Assembly: GCA_903860975.1 (NCBI GenBank)
Contig: CAIOSI010000024.1
Span: 55,698 to 119,697, forward strand
Length of the DNA stretch: 64,000 nucleotides
Source: an uncultured Alphaproteobacteria bacterium
GTDB lineage: Bacteria; Pseudomonadota; Alphaproteobacteria; Caulobacterales; Caulobacteraceae
Direction of reading: 5' to 3'
Both the position numbers and the translations under genes were made by a program. The notes below the pieces were generated by a model. It ran no database searches and was not told where the DNA came from. It saw nothing but the letters and a program-made list of their open reading frames with translations. The first letter of the stretch is position 1, and each line of letters opens with the position of its first letter. This document shows, one piece after another, positions 31,127 through 40,602 of the stretch.

Positions 31127-31324
31127 ATGCAAGACGAGTTGAAAACTGCCGGCGTGGTCGTTTTGGTCGGTGCAGCGCTTGGGGCCGGCGTCGCGCTGGG
31201 CCTGGGACTGCGCTTCTATTCGTCGATCGCCATGGTCGGTCTGGGCGCGGGTGTCGCGATAGGCCTAGTCGCCGGCACCACGCCCAGGATCGCGACCATG
31301 GCACCCAGCCCAGAGTTCCTCTGA
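31127..31324 (+). CDS. Small glycine-rich membrane protein
   Basis: MQDELKTAGVVVLVGAALGAGVALGLGLRFYSSIAMVGLGAGVAIGLVAG. Confidence 0.6.
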   Translation: MQDELKTAGVVVLVGAALGAGVALGLGLRFYSSIAMVGLGAGVAIGLVAGTTPRIATMAPSPEFL

Positions 31325-31337
31325 TCGCCAGCTTCAG

Positions 31338-31352
31338 TTAACGCCCGTTTTA
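31338..31352 (+). promoter_or_regulatory. TTAA-N7-TTTA motif (CtrA-like?) upstream of pseI
   Basis: gTTAACGCCCGTTTTAgcc, ending 26 nt before the ATG; similar element at 35283. Confidence 0.4.
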
Positions 31353-31377
31353 GCCACGGGGTTTAGACTACGCTGCA

Positions 31378-32442
31378 ATGAACTCGGTCTCCAACCTTCC
31401 AGAAATTGAGATCGCCGGCCGCAAGATCGGCGCGGCCTATCCGCCCTATGTGATCTGCGAGCTCTCCGCAAACCACAATGGAAGCCTGGAACGTGCGCTC
31501 ATCATGATCGATGCCGCCGCCGCGACCGGCTGCGATGCGATCAAGATCCAGACCTATACCGCCGACACCATTACCCTCGATGTCGACCGGCCCGAGTTCA
31601 AGATCACGGGCGGCCTTTGGGACGGGCGAAGCCTGCATGAGCTCTATCGTGAAGCCCAGACGCCCTATGAATGGCATGCCGCGCTGTTCTCCCGGGCCGC
31701 CGAGCGCGGCGTCACCTTGTTCTCCAGCCCCTTTGATGAGACCGCCGTCGATTTGCTGAGCGGCCTGGATGCACCGGCCTACAAAATCGCCTCGTTCGAA
31801 GCCGTCGACCTGCCGCTGATCCGCTACGCGGCAAGGCAGGGCAAGCCGCTGATCATCTCAACCGGTATGGCCAACCTGGCTGAGATCGAAGCCGCCCGCA
31901 CAGCGGCGCTGAAGGCGGGGGCGGCGGGGGTGGTTCTGCTGCATTGTGTCTCCAGCTATCCAGCAGACCTCTGCGATGCCAACGTCCGCACGGTCGCAGA
32001 TATGGCGCAACGGTTTGCTTCGCCCATTGGTCTGTCTGATCACACCCACGGTGCAGCCGCCTCGATCGCGGCGATCGCGATGGGCGCCTGCGTCATCGAA
32101 AAACACTTCACTCTGGCCCGCTCCGACGGCGGCCCGGATGCCGCTTTCAGTCTGGAACCTGCGGAATTCACGGGCCTGGTCGGCGACTGCAAAGACGCCT
32201 GGACTGCGCTTGGCCGCGCCCACTACGACCTTCTAGGGTCTGAACGCGCCAATCGACAGTTCCGCCGTTCGCTCTACATCACAGCCGACATAAAGGCGGG
32301 CGAGGCGCTGACCCGGGCTAATTTCCGATCGGTACGCCCCGGTAATGGCTTGGCCCCAGATCACTTCGATGAGGTGCTTGGCCGTGCGGCATCGCGCGAC
32401 CTGAAGCGCGGCGAACCGCTTGCCTGGGATATGCTGGCTTAG
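31378..32442 (+). CDS. pseI: Pseudaminic acid / nonulosonate synthase (NeuB family)
   Basis: YVICELSANHNGSLERALIMIDAAAATGCDAIKIQTYTADTIT, GLSDHTHGAAASIAAIAMGACVIEKHFTLARSDGGPDAAFSLEP, C-terminal SAF-like domain. Confidence 0.92.
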   Translation: MNSVSNLPEIEIAGRKIGAAYPPYVICELSANHNGSLERALIMIDAAAATGCDAIKIQTYTADTITLDVDRPEFKITGGLWDGRSLHELYREAQTPYEWHAALFSRAAERGVTLFSSPFDETAVDLLSGLDAPAYKIASFEAVDLPLIRYAARQGKPLIISTGMANLAEIEAARTAALKAGAAGVVLLHCVSSYPADLCDANVRTVADMAQRFASPIGLSDHTHGAAASIAAIAMGACVIEKHFTLARSDGGPDAAFSLEPAEFTGLVGDCKDAWTALGRAHYDLLGSERANRQFRRSLYITADIKAGEALTRANFRSVRPGNGLAPDHFDEVLGRAASRDLKRGEPLAWDMLA

Positions 32443-32701
32443 AGCGAATAACGCTGCGGCCACGATCGGCCGCGAGATCCAAGACCTAAAACGCCGAAAC
32501 ATGCCCGCCTTGCATGCGTCCACATCTGTCGAGACATCGACAGCCAGGAAACGATCTTGAAGGGTGACGGAAGAGATCTATCACCAGACGTTCGATCACC
32601 TCTCTTCGGGGCGTCGGGACTAGGCCTTCGACATGAACGCCAGGCCCTGACGGTCGACGGCGCACGCGACCCAAACAGCGACAGCCATCACATCAGAGCC
32701 G

Positions 32702-33493
32702 CTAGTCCTGGCCCGGTTTATAGAGCCGCGTCTCCGTCGGTTGGTACCACTCGTCAAGGCTCGCCGGCGTGCGTGCATCCCAGCCGAGCATCTGACGCAG
32801 CCGCGGATCCATTTTCGCCACCCGATCTTCGCCGAAGAAGCGAATGTAATCGAACTGCGGCTTGACCAACCCTTTGCTGAACGTAAGCGTGATCGCCCGT
32901 CGCGGCATGTTCGTCAGGTTCTGGCCCGCAGCGTGCCACAGGTTGGAGTCGAAAAGGCAGATCGTGCCGGCCGTCCCGGTTAAGCGGTAGGCCTCTTGCT
33001 CAAAGGTATGCGGCGAAGGTCGCTCTGGATGGGAGTGGGAGCCGCTTAAAAGATAGGTTGCGCCGTTCTCGAGCGTAAAGTCGTCAAGCATGAGCAACAG
33101 GTTCATAATCAGCTTGAATTCGCCGGTGAATGTCCTGACGTCGCGATGCAGGTTCATCGCATAGGAAGTGGCCTCTTTGTGGGTCACGACCGCACCGAAG
33201 CTGTTTAGGATGTACTTGCTCTGGAAGAAGGCCTCGATCTGGGCGTCGAGGTAATATCGCGCGAGGAAGTCCATGAACGGACCTTCGAACATCAAGACAT
33301 GGTGGGCCGTGCCTTCGATGTTGGTGAGTCCCTTCCGCTGCTGAACTTCGCCGCAGAGCCTACAGGCCTCATCGAGCGCCTCTCGCAGCCGTCCTAACTC
33401 GTCCTGCGGGACGATCGAATCGAACCGCGACCAGCCTTGGGTTCGCATCTCCTGAAGAAACTCTGATGTGCCCCTTGTTTTACCGGTGAGCAT
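32702..33493 (-). CDS. Phytanoyl-CoA dioxygenase (PhyH) family protein
   Basis: Fe-ligand pattern NLHRDVR...LWHAAGQNLTNMPRRAITLTF. Confidence 0.82.
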   Translation of the reverse strand: MLTGKTRGTSEFLQEMRTQGWSRFDSIVPQDELGRLREALDEACRLCGEVQQRKGLTNIEGTAHHVLMFEGPFMDFLARYYLDAQIEAFFQSKYILNSFGAVVTHKEATSYAMNLHRDVRTFTGEFKLIMNLLLMLDDFTLENGATYLLSGSHSHPERPSPHTFEQEAYRLTGTAGTICLFDSNLWHAAGQNLTNMPRRAITLTFSKGLVKPQFDYIRFFGEDRVAKMDPRLRQMLGWDARTPASLDEWYQPTETRLYKPGQD

Positions 33494-33567
33494 GTTCTTC
33501 CCTGGACGCGGCGGAGATAATGGAAAAAAGACCATGGCCCTAAATCCAGCATAACGTCTGAAGTTCG

Positions 33568-34434
33568 ATGAAAAAGAAAATCGTCTTCATCGGCAATCGC
33601 ACGCAGGTCTTGGACGTTTGCCTGAACGAGCCTGACTGGAAGGTGGTCGCGATATTCGCGCACCGAGGCGGGTTTCTCGCACCAGACTTGGCCGCGCGTC
33701 AGATTGCCCATTTTTCGTTCGCCTTCGCCGAGAAGGAAGACGTGCTGCAGCGGCTGGAAGCGTGCGACTTCGACATCCTCGTGTCCAACGGTTGTCCCTT
33801 CATACTGCCGATCTCGCGGCTAAGCCGACAGGAGCGCCTCTTCATCAACACCCATCCTTCGGTGCTGCCGGACCTCAAGGGACCCCATCCCGTCAACGGG
33901 CTCTTCTTGCAAGGCCGCCAGGAATTCGGCGCGACAACCCACTACATGGACGAAGCGGTGGACGCTGGAGACGTCCTCGCCCAGCAGCGGGTTCGTCTTA
34001 CGGCGGACCTCGACGCCGGATTGGTCTACCGCCTTTCGTTCCAGCTTGAGGCCGAAGCCTTCCGACAAGCCGTGGCGGTGCTGAAGGAGGCTGGCTACCG
34101 ACGAGCCGGTCGGCCTCAGGAGGCGGGTGGTTCTACCTACAAACGCACCGCAGCTGATCAATTTGCCGACGCCACGCTGGAACCCGCATTGGATATCGAA
34201 AAAAAATTTCGGGCCTTCGGAATCCGCTCACTGGGAACGATCTTGACTACGAAGCAGGGTGCCTATCGCGTCTTTGAAGGCTGCGCTGTGACCCACGAGG
34301 AAGCCAAACAGCGTTTTGGTCGAGGCGAGCCTGGCGCGATCGTATTGGAGTATGATGGAAAGCTTCTGGTCGAAACACCGGAAGGCCTTCTTAAGCTGGT
34401 GGTTTATGAGAAGCTGGATGGTCCGCCGGTTTGA
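33568..34434 (+). CDS. Formyltransferase-like protein
   Basis: LFINTHPSVLPDLKGPHPVNGLFLQGRQEFGATTHYMDEAVDAGDVLAQ: formyltransferase N-x-H...D catalytic pattern. Confidence 0.85.
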   Translation: MKKKIVFIGNRTQVLDVCLNEPDWKVVAIFAHRGGFLAPDLAARQIAHFSFAFAEKEDVLQRLEACDFDILVSNGCPFILPISRLSRQERLFINTHPSVLPDLKGPHPVNGLFLQGRQEFGATTHYMDEAVDAGDVLAQQRVRLTADLDAGLVYRLSFQLEAEAFRQAVAVLKEAGYRRAGRPQEAGGSTYKRTAADQFADATLEPALDIEKKFRAFGIRSLGTILTTKQGAYRVFEGCAVTHEEAKQRFGRGEPGAIVLEYDGKLLVETPEGLLKLVVYEKLDGPPV

Positions 34435-34465
34435 CTTGGATCAAAGACCGCTCCAGACATCAGCA

Positions 34466-35197
34466 ATGAGCTCGCGCGACTACAACCAAGAACATCGTGA
34501 TACGGCCGATAAGAAGTATTTCTACGACTTTGATGCGATCTTGCGTCGATACATGATGAAGGCGTTTGAGCCGCTGTTGCTTCCTGGCAAGGCTCTTGAA
34601 CTCGGCTGCTACAAAGGCGACTTCACGGAAATCCTTGTCGAACGTCTATCCGATCTCACTGTGGTCGAGGCCTCCGACGAGCTGATCGAATACGCGCGTG
34701 CGCGCCTGAGTCAGAAGCCCACGTTCATCCACTCCACGTTCGAGGCTTTCAAACCTACCGAGCACTACGATTCCATCTTCCTCGTTCATACGCTTGAGCA
34801 CCTCGATCACCCTGTTGAAGTCCTCAGCGCGATCAACGGCTGGCTGTCTGAACACGGCCGGCTCTTCCTTGCCGTCCCAAATGCGAACGCTGCGTCCCGC
34901 CAAATCGCGGTGAAGATGGGGCTCATTTCGCATAATGCTGCGGTCACTGACAGCGAGCGGACCCATGGTCACCGTTGCACCTATTCCCTTGACACGCTGG
35001 AGCGCGACACAAAGGAAGCGGGATTGCGGGTGGTGCAGCGCGGCGGGGTGATTTTCAAGCCACTCGCCAACTTCCAGTTCGATGCAGCCCTTGCGGCAGG
35101 AACGATTAGCGCGGACTACATCGAAGGCTGCTACCAACTTGGGATGGTCTACCCTGATCTTTGCGCGAGTGTTTACCTGGTCTGCGAAAAGGGCTGA
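34466..35197 (+). CDS. SAM-dependent methyltransferase
   Basis: ALELGCYKGDFTEIL motif I; LVHTLEHLDHPVEVL. Confidence 0.88.
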   Translation: MSSRDYNQEHRDTADKKYFYDFDAILRRYMMKAFEPLLLPGKALELGCYKGDFTEILVERLSDLTVVEASDELIEYARARLSQKPTFIHSTFEAFKPTEHYDSIFLVHTLEHLDHPVEVLSAINGWLSEHGRLFLAVPNANAASRQIAVKMGLISHNAAVTDSERTHGHRCTYSLDTLERDTKEAGLRVVQRGGVIFKPLANFQFDAALAAGTISADYIEGCYQLGMVYPDLCASVYLVCEKG

Positions 35198-35282
35198 TCG
35201 CGCGGGAGCCGAGAAACGTGGCTTTTGGTCGTTGGCGCGCTTGTGCGTCGGACTCGTCTGACGTTTCACATGCGTCACGCGG

Positions 35283-35297
35283 TTAACCGGTCCTTTA
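35283..35297 (+). promoter_or_regulatory. TTAA-N7-TTTA motif (CtrA-like?) upstream of DegT-like gene
   Basis: gTTAACCGGTCCTTTAgcg, ending 26 nt before the GTG start, same spacing as at pseI. Confidence 0.4.
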
Positions 35298-35322
35298 GCG
35301 GGCGCACGTCAGCCTTGGCTCC

Positions 35323-36342
35323 GTGAGCTCACTTTGCGCCATCGGCAGCGTTCTGCCCTTCCCCGAGGTTGAAGGTCCATTGGCAACAAGCCTCTGGAGC
35401 GTCTGGGCCGCGGGCCGAGCGACCGCGACGTACCAGACAGCCCGTGCCGCATTCGCCGCTTTGCTAAGGGCCCGCGATGTGCGGCGTCTGTGGCTTCCCG
35501 CCTATGTCTGCGATGCCTTGGCGCAAGCCTGTATCTTCGCCGGCGTCGAGGCATGCTGGTATGGCGTCGACCATCGCCTGGAGCCAGACATCGCCGGCTT
35601 GTCGCAAGGCTTGAAGCCCAGCGATGCAGCTCTCGTCGTCGCCTATTTCGGCCGCTCGCCCCCGGTGGCGCTGCAGGACCTCGCACTGCGCCGCGCCGAT
35701 GTCCTCTGGATCGAAGACCGCGCCCAGGCGCTCGCCCCCGACGGTCCATCCTGGGCAGGGGTCGAGCTCTATAGCCCTCGCAAGCTGATCGGGGTTCCTG
35801 ACGGGGGTCTTCTGGTGGGGGAGGGATCGCTTCCGCCGACTTTGGAGCCGGGCGTCGCCGATGCCGCGCCGCAGCGAGCCCGCGCCGCTGACCTCGACGG
35901 CGTGGATCCGCAAACCTGGTATCCAGCTTTTCAAACCCAGGAGGCCCATTTCGACGCAAGGCCCCTAGGGATGAGTGCGCTCACCCGTGATCTGCTCACC
36001 CAAATCGATCCCGTACCCTTGGCCGCGCGAAGGCGGACGAACTATGCCATTTTGGCCCGCGCGCTCCCCCAGTTTGCTTTGTGGCCGCAGGTCGAACCTG
36101 CCTTCGCGCCGCTCGCCTTTCCGGTGCGGGTGAAGGATCGCGACGGCGTGGTGGCGCGCATGGCCGCCGAGCGCATTTACTGTCCCCACCATTGGCCGGA
36201 TCTGCCGAGCTCTGCTGCGGATTTCCCCGAAGTTCACGCGCTAAACGCGGAATTGCTGTCTGTCCCCTGTGACCATCGCTACGGCGCCCAGGACATGGCC
36301 CGGGTGATAGAAAAACTGACTTCGCTTGCGCGTCCCGCTTAG
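35323..36342 (+). CDS. Divergent DegT/DnrJ-like (PLP-fold) aminotransferase-related protein
   Basis: WLPAYVCDALAQACIFAGV...WIEDRAQAL...YSPRKLIGVPDGGLLV (candidate PLP lysine). Confidence 0.7.
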   Translation: MSSLCAIGSVLPFPEVEGPLATSLWSVWAAGRATATYQTARAAFAALLRARDVRRLWLPAYVCDALAQACIFAGVEACWYGVDHRLEPDIAGLSQGLKPSDAALVVAYFGRSPPVALQDLALRRADVLWIEDRAQALAPDGPSWAGVELYSPRKLIGVPDGGLLVGEGSLPPTLEPGVADAAPQRARAADLDGVDPQTWYPAFQTQEAHFDARPLGMSALTRDLLTQIDPVPLAARRRTNYAILARALPQFALWPQVEPAFAPLAFPVRVKDRDGVVARMAAERIYCPHHWPDLPSSAADFPEVHALNAELLSVPCDHRYGAQDMARVIEKLTSLARPA

Positions 36343-37232
36343 GCCGCCTGAGCGGGTGCGCGATAGGCGGGGAAGAAATCGGTCGTTGCCCGGCCTGCGC
36401 TGAGGCTTTCGTAGGAGGCCGGATCCAGAATTGCGCCACAGACGTGGGCCTGTACCTCGCTGTTGGCAAAGCCTCGCTTAAATGCCGTCAGGCCGTCAGA
36501 GCCGCCAGCCGCGCCCGCGCCGCCGCCCAGGTGGATCACACCTTGGCCGGCAAAGTGATCGACCGCGGCGCCGACAAGGCTGTAGGCGGCACCCATGGCA
36601 TAGCCTGCCGGGCTGACCGCGGAGAGGTGGTAGTAGACGACACCCTCTGCGGCGAACCAGATCGACATTCCGACGATCTCATCGCCCGCAAAAGCCGCGA
36701 AGGCTTGCATGGTCGGTTCGGCGGCCAATGCGTCGAAATAGGCGGGTGTGAAATCAGCTGTACCGGTGACCGCGCGACGCGAAACAAGTCCGGCGTAGAG
36801 CTGTCGCCAGACGTCCAAATGCTGAAACAGCGAAACCCGTTCGACCCGACAACGGCGCGCGGCGCGACGCAATTCCTGCTTGTGGTGGCGGCTAGGTGCA
36901 AATAGCCCCCGCGCAGGATCGATCAAGTAGTGTGTCTTGAACGGACGGCAGATCTGGAACAGCCGCTCCAGGTCGCCGGCGATGGCGTGCAGCGGGTCGG
37001 GAACGCACACGGCAGAAACCAGCCCCCCCGAAGCCAGCCGCTCCAAACCGGCTGCGATATCAGCGCCGCTTGCGAAAACCTGCAGCGGATAGATGCCCAC
37101 TGCGTCGTAGAGCCCATCATCAATGGGTCGTCGGATTAAGTGGGAGCCCCATTCGGGTACCGAGATCACAGCCGAGGCCGACGCCAGCCCCTCAGCGTAG
37201 CGCGCGCTAGCGAAAGGATGGGCCGAGGCCAT
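36339..37232 (-). CDS. FemAB-like / BioF2-like GNAT acyltransferase
   Basis: HHKQELRRAARRCRVERV...YAGLVSRRAVTGTADFTPAYFDALA...GFANSEVQAHVCGAIL; ATGA overlap with the upstream DegT gene. Confidence 0.72.
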   Translation of the reverse strand: MASAHPFASARYAEGLASASAVISVPEWGSHLIRRPIDDGLYDAVGIYPLQVFASGADIAAGLERLASGGLVSAVCVPDPLHAIAGDLERLFQICRPFKTHYLIDPARGLFAPSRHHKQELRRAARRCRVERVSLFQHLDVWRQLYAGLVSRRAVTGTADFTPAYFDALAAEPTMQAFAAFAGDEIVGMSIWFAAEGVVYYHLSAVSPAGYAMGAAYSLVGAAVDHFAGQGVIHLGGGAGAAGGSDGLTAFKRGFANSEVQAHVCGAILDPASYESLSAGRATTDFFPAYRAPAQAA

Positions 37233-38395
37233 CAGCCGTGACTCAGCGCTCGGTCTAGGGCTGCAGCGGTGCGCGCGATTGCGTGGGCGTCCATGTCGAT
37301 GGAAAAGGGTAGTCCAATTACAGAACTCGCCAGCGCTTGGGTCACCGGTAGCGGTTCGCGGCGGCAGTCGGTGAAAGCGCGGTTTGTGTGGCACCCGCGG
37401 CCCCACCACTGGCGTGTGTCGACACCGTCTTGGCGCAAACTGTTCGCAACCTGATCGGCTGAGCCCAGCGGGAGGGCGACCGAGCACACGCTCGTGGCCC
37501 AATCGGTTCCCCAACCCTCTTGGAACCTGACGTCGGGACGGCCAATCAGGGCAATCCGCAGGTGCTGAGCCGTCCGAAGAAAGCGGAGACGATCGGCGGG
37601 CCAGCTGTCGAGTGCGGCCAGGCCAATGGCGGCGGCATATTCCGAGAGCTTGGCGTTGGTCGCGGGTATCAGGCTATCGCGACACCCGTTGAACCCGAAG
37701 GTCGTCAGCTGCTGCACCTTGCCGGCGAATTCGGCGTCTTCAGTCGCGAGATAGCCGCCTTCGCCGAGTCCCAGAACTTTTGTGGCATGCAGGCTCACAA
37801 CGGCGGGCAGCCGTGCGTCGTGCAGGGTATCGAAGGCCGCCGCCGCGTCGATCAACACCGGAATGCCAGTGGCTTGGCGGAACGCCACCCAACGATCCAG
37901 GTCCGGCATTGCCCCGAAGGCGCAAACCGGGATCACGGCGACGACTTCGCCCTGCAGGTTCAGCGCCAGGTCTTCGATCTCTGCGACGTCAAGCATCCAT
38001 GTCACAGGGTCGACATCCACGAACCAGGGCGTGAGCCCGGCTTGGATGACGGCGTGGGCGGTCGCCACAAAGGTCCATGCCGGCAAGACAACGTAGCCGC
38101 CAGGCATCAGATCCATCGCCTGCAGACCCAGCGTCAGCGCCTGGGTGGCGTTGGCGACCGTGACGACCTTTGTCGTCCGCGCGAAGCGGTCTGCCAGCCG
38201 CTGTTCCAGTTCATTGATAAGCGGCCCGAAGTTAGAATACCAACGCGCCGCGTCGATCCGATGCAGGTACGGAAGAATGGCCTCGGCGTTCGGCAGGCGC
38301 GGGCGTGCGACAGCGACGGGCGCGATCATCGCTGCCGGGCTTGCTTCGTGCGGTACTGCGCGCGCCTGCGCCAAACCTTGGCCCTCCAGAATCAT
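37232..38395 (-). CDS. DegT/DnrJ/EryC1/StrS family aminotransferase
   Basis: WYSNFGPLINELEQRLADRF, VVTVANATQALTLGLQAM, VVSLHATKVLGLGEGGYL. Confidence 0.9.
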   Translation of the reverse strand: MILEGQGLAQARAVPHEASPAAMIAPVAVARPRLPNAEAILPYLHRIDAARWYSNFGPLINELEQRLADRFARTTKVVTVANATQALTLGLQAMDLMPGGYVVLPAWTFVATAHAVIQAGLTPWFVDVDPVTWMLDVAEIEDLALNLQGEVVAVIPVCAFGAMPDLDRWVAFRQATGIPVLIDAAAAFDTLHDARLPAVVSLHATKVLGLGEGGYLATEDAEFAGKVQQLTTFGFNGCRDSLIPATNAKLSEYAAAIGLAALDSWPADRLRFLRTAQHLRIALIGRPDVRFQEGWGTDWATSVCSVALPLGSADQVANSLRQDGVDTRQWWGRGCHTNRAFTDCRREPLPVTQALASSVIGLPFSIDMDAHAIARTAAALDRALSHG

Positions 38396-38464
38396 TGAAA
38401 GATAAGGGCAACACGTTTGAGGTTAACGGCGGATTAGGCTGATGCGCGATTGCGACCCTTTGGC

Positions 38465-39496
38465 TCAACCGCGCGCAGCAATCAGCTTCAAGAAGGTCTC
38501 AGCGACGCGGGGCGCGCCTTGTCCATCGCAGAGTTCGGCGCTCGCCGCGGCGAGCTGGCGGCGCAAGGCTGCGTCGGTGGTCAGCCGCATGAGCGCGCGG
38601 TCGAAGGCGCTCTCGAAATTAGAAGCTGCAGGATCAAGGACGATAGCGGCGTTGCGTTCAGCGAGCGTTCGCGCCGCGGCGCGCTGATTGTCTGCCAACA
38701 CCAGCATCAATGTCGGAAGGCCAAGCGTGCAGCGCTCCCAGGTCGAGGATCCGGCTGCGCCGATGGCGATGTCGGCCTCCGCTGTGAGGCGAGCCATATG
38801 GGGACTGTCGATATGCAACTGGATGCGGGTGTCCCGCTTTGCGATCTTCGCAAGGCTGGGAAGGCTTGGGGCCTCGGCACCCAGTACCACATCGATGCCG
38901 ACATCGCTGACCCTCGGTCGAAGCCGCTCGACGACACGGCCGGTAATGGCATCAACATCGGTGAGACCTAACGAGACGAGGATGCGGCGCACGGGCTCAC
39001 CGCGCCAGGACAGTGCGGTCTCGCGCAAGGCGGCGAACTCGGCGCGCACAGGTGCGTATTGCGGGCCAAGCAACAGGCGCGCTCCATCTGGGATTAGACC
39101 GTCGTAGTCCTCGGCCCGCCGCGCAGGCCCGCTGTCCAGAACAAGGTTTGCGCCAAGCTGGCGGTCGGCCAGATCGTCAAGCACAAGCGCAGGCTTGTTT
39201 CGACCTATCAGCCGATGGTCCGGCTCGGCGAGGCCATAGTGATCGAACACGACAGCATCGAACCGCTCGCTCTTAAGCGCCGCAGACAGGTCATCTGTCG
39301 CACTCGAGGCTGCCGAGATCTGCGGTGTATCGGGAGCGAAGGCCGCCAGGATCGCCCCAACAGCGGGCGGCGCCGCAAAGCAGACGCTCGCCCCTTGCGT
39401 CGCCAAAGCTTGCGCCAGGGTCAAGGATCGCATGACGTGTCCGCCACCGACCGCGGCACCGGCGTCTACAACAAACAGGATGCTGGGGCCGCTCAT
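38465..39496 (-). CDS. pseG: UDP-2,4-diacetamido-2,4,6-trideoxy-beta-L-altropyranose hydrolase PseG
   Basis: MSGPSILFVVDAGAAVGGGHVMRSLTLAQAL; VVFDHYGL; IAIGAAGSSTWERCTLGLPTLML. Confidence 0.92.
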   Translation of the reverse strand: MSGPSILFVVDAGAAVGGGHVMRSLTLAQALATQGASVCFAAPPAVGAILAAFAPDTPQISAASSATDDLSAALKSERFDAVVFDHYGLAEPDHRLIGRNKPALVLDDLADRQLGANLVLDSGPARRAEDYDGLIPDGARLLLGPQYAPVRAEFAALRETALSWRGEPVRRILVSLGLTDVDAITGRVVERLRPRVSDVGIDVVLGAEAPSLPSLAKIAKRDTRIQLHIDSPHMARLTAEADIAIGAAGSSTWERCTLGLPTLMLVLADNQRAAARTLAERNAAIVLDPAASNFESAFDRALMRLTTDAALRRQLAAASAELCDGQGAPRVAETFLKLIAARG

Positions 39497-39602
39497 GACC
39501 GCAACTTGGCCTCCCGACGACTCAATCGCCGGCACCCTAGGCTCAAACGCCAAGTGCTGCGCTGAACAGCGGCCCCGGCGGCAGCGGATGTGCAACGATT
39601 TC

Positions 39603-40592
39603 TCATCTGGTCTTTCGTGCGTCTAGACGGCGTAGGAGTTCTGTCGCTGCACGGCTTGTCTCATCGAGCGGCGGGTAGCTCCAGGCCTCAAGGATTCCTG
39701 AGAAGAGGCGTTCGATGCCTCGGCGCCGAAGATCTTCGTGGAAAAGATCGAATTTACGTCTGCCGCCGGCCAAGGTCAGCGTGTAGATTGGCTTGCCGGT
39801 GGTGGCCGCATCCGTCGCGAGATTGGTCGAGTCATCGGTGATCAGGATAATGTCAGCGGCGGCAAGGAAGGCGGCGTAGGGGTTTTCGCCCTGGTTGTCC
39901 CAAATCCAACCAGGGATTTCCTTCAAGCCCTCCGTCAAGATCTGCTGGGCAGACGCTGGCGTACGGCGGGTGAAGCTCACCATTAACGAGCCGCCCATCG
40001 TGCGAACGGCGTTGCTGACCTCGGCGGCTATGACCTTGGCTCGTGCTGGCGGTAGATCGTGAGAGTTGGATTTTCCTCCAACAATCAGCGCGACCCGTGG
40101 CCTAGGCAAGGGGTCGATCCGTGACCTGAACCGCGCCAGATCGTGTTGGAATTTCTCGGCGCTCATGCGGTTTGGAGAGCCGATAATCGGTACGACGTTT
40201 GGGCCAGTGACGTCATCATGCGCCGGTGGGATGACGAGGTCGAAGGCTTCAAGCCCGCCTCGAGGGGCCTGGGTCTGGACGACAAAAGTCTCGCCTCCCG
40301 ACCAGCGGCGTACGCGCCTCGAGAGCGGAAGGCTCGCGCGTCCTGAACTAATCCAGACGTTGGGCCAGGGCGGGCCAAGCGGGCTATCGGCCTGTGCTGT
40401 CAGCCGCGGAAACGGTATCAACGGCCAAGGCAGAAGACCCAACCCCCAGCGCCACCCAATCTTCTTTGCGACGATCGTCGCTGGACGCTGGCGTGCCAAG
40501 GCTTCGGCAAGGCCCAGGACCTGGGCCTCGATTCCGGCGCGGCCATCCGAAACGGCCCAGATGGTCAGGCGAGGGGATCGTTCCTCAGCCAT
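39603..40592 (-). CDS. Mitochondrial fission ELM1 family protein
   Basis: IWAVSDGRAGIEAQVLGLAEAL...ISSGRASLPLSRRVRR...ITDDSTNLATDAATTGKPIYTL. Confidence 0.85.
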   Translation of the reverse strand: MAEERSPRLTIWAVSDGRAGIEAQVLGLAEALARQRPATIVAKKIGWRWGLGLLPWPLIPFPRLTAQADSPLGPPWPNVWISSGRASLPLSRRVRRWSGGETFVVQTQAPRGGLEAFDLVIPPAHDDVTGPNVVPIIGSPNRMSAEKFQHDLARFRSRIDPLPRPRVALIVGGKSNSHDLPPARAKVIAAEVSNAVRTMGGSLMVSFTRRTPASAQQILTEGLKEIPGWIWDNQGENPYAAFLAAADIILITDDSTNLATDAATTGKPIYTLTLAGGRRKFDLFHEDLRRRGIERLFSGILEAWSYPPLDETSRAATELLRRLDARKTR

Positions 40593-40602
40593 TGGGAGTG
40601 GG

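Noticed and set aside
32443-32701. Possible remnant between pseI and the PhyH gene
   Set aside because: No frame gives a recognisable protein; left as intergenic
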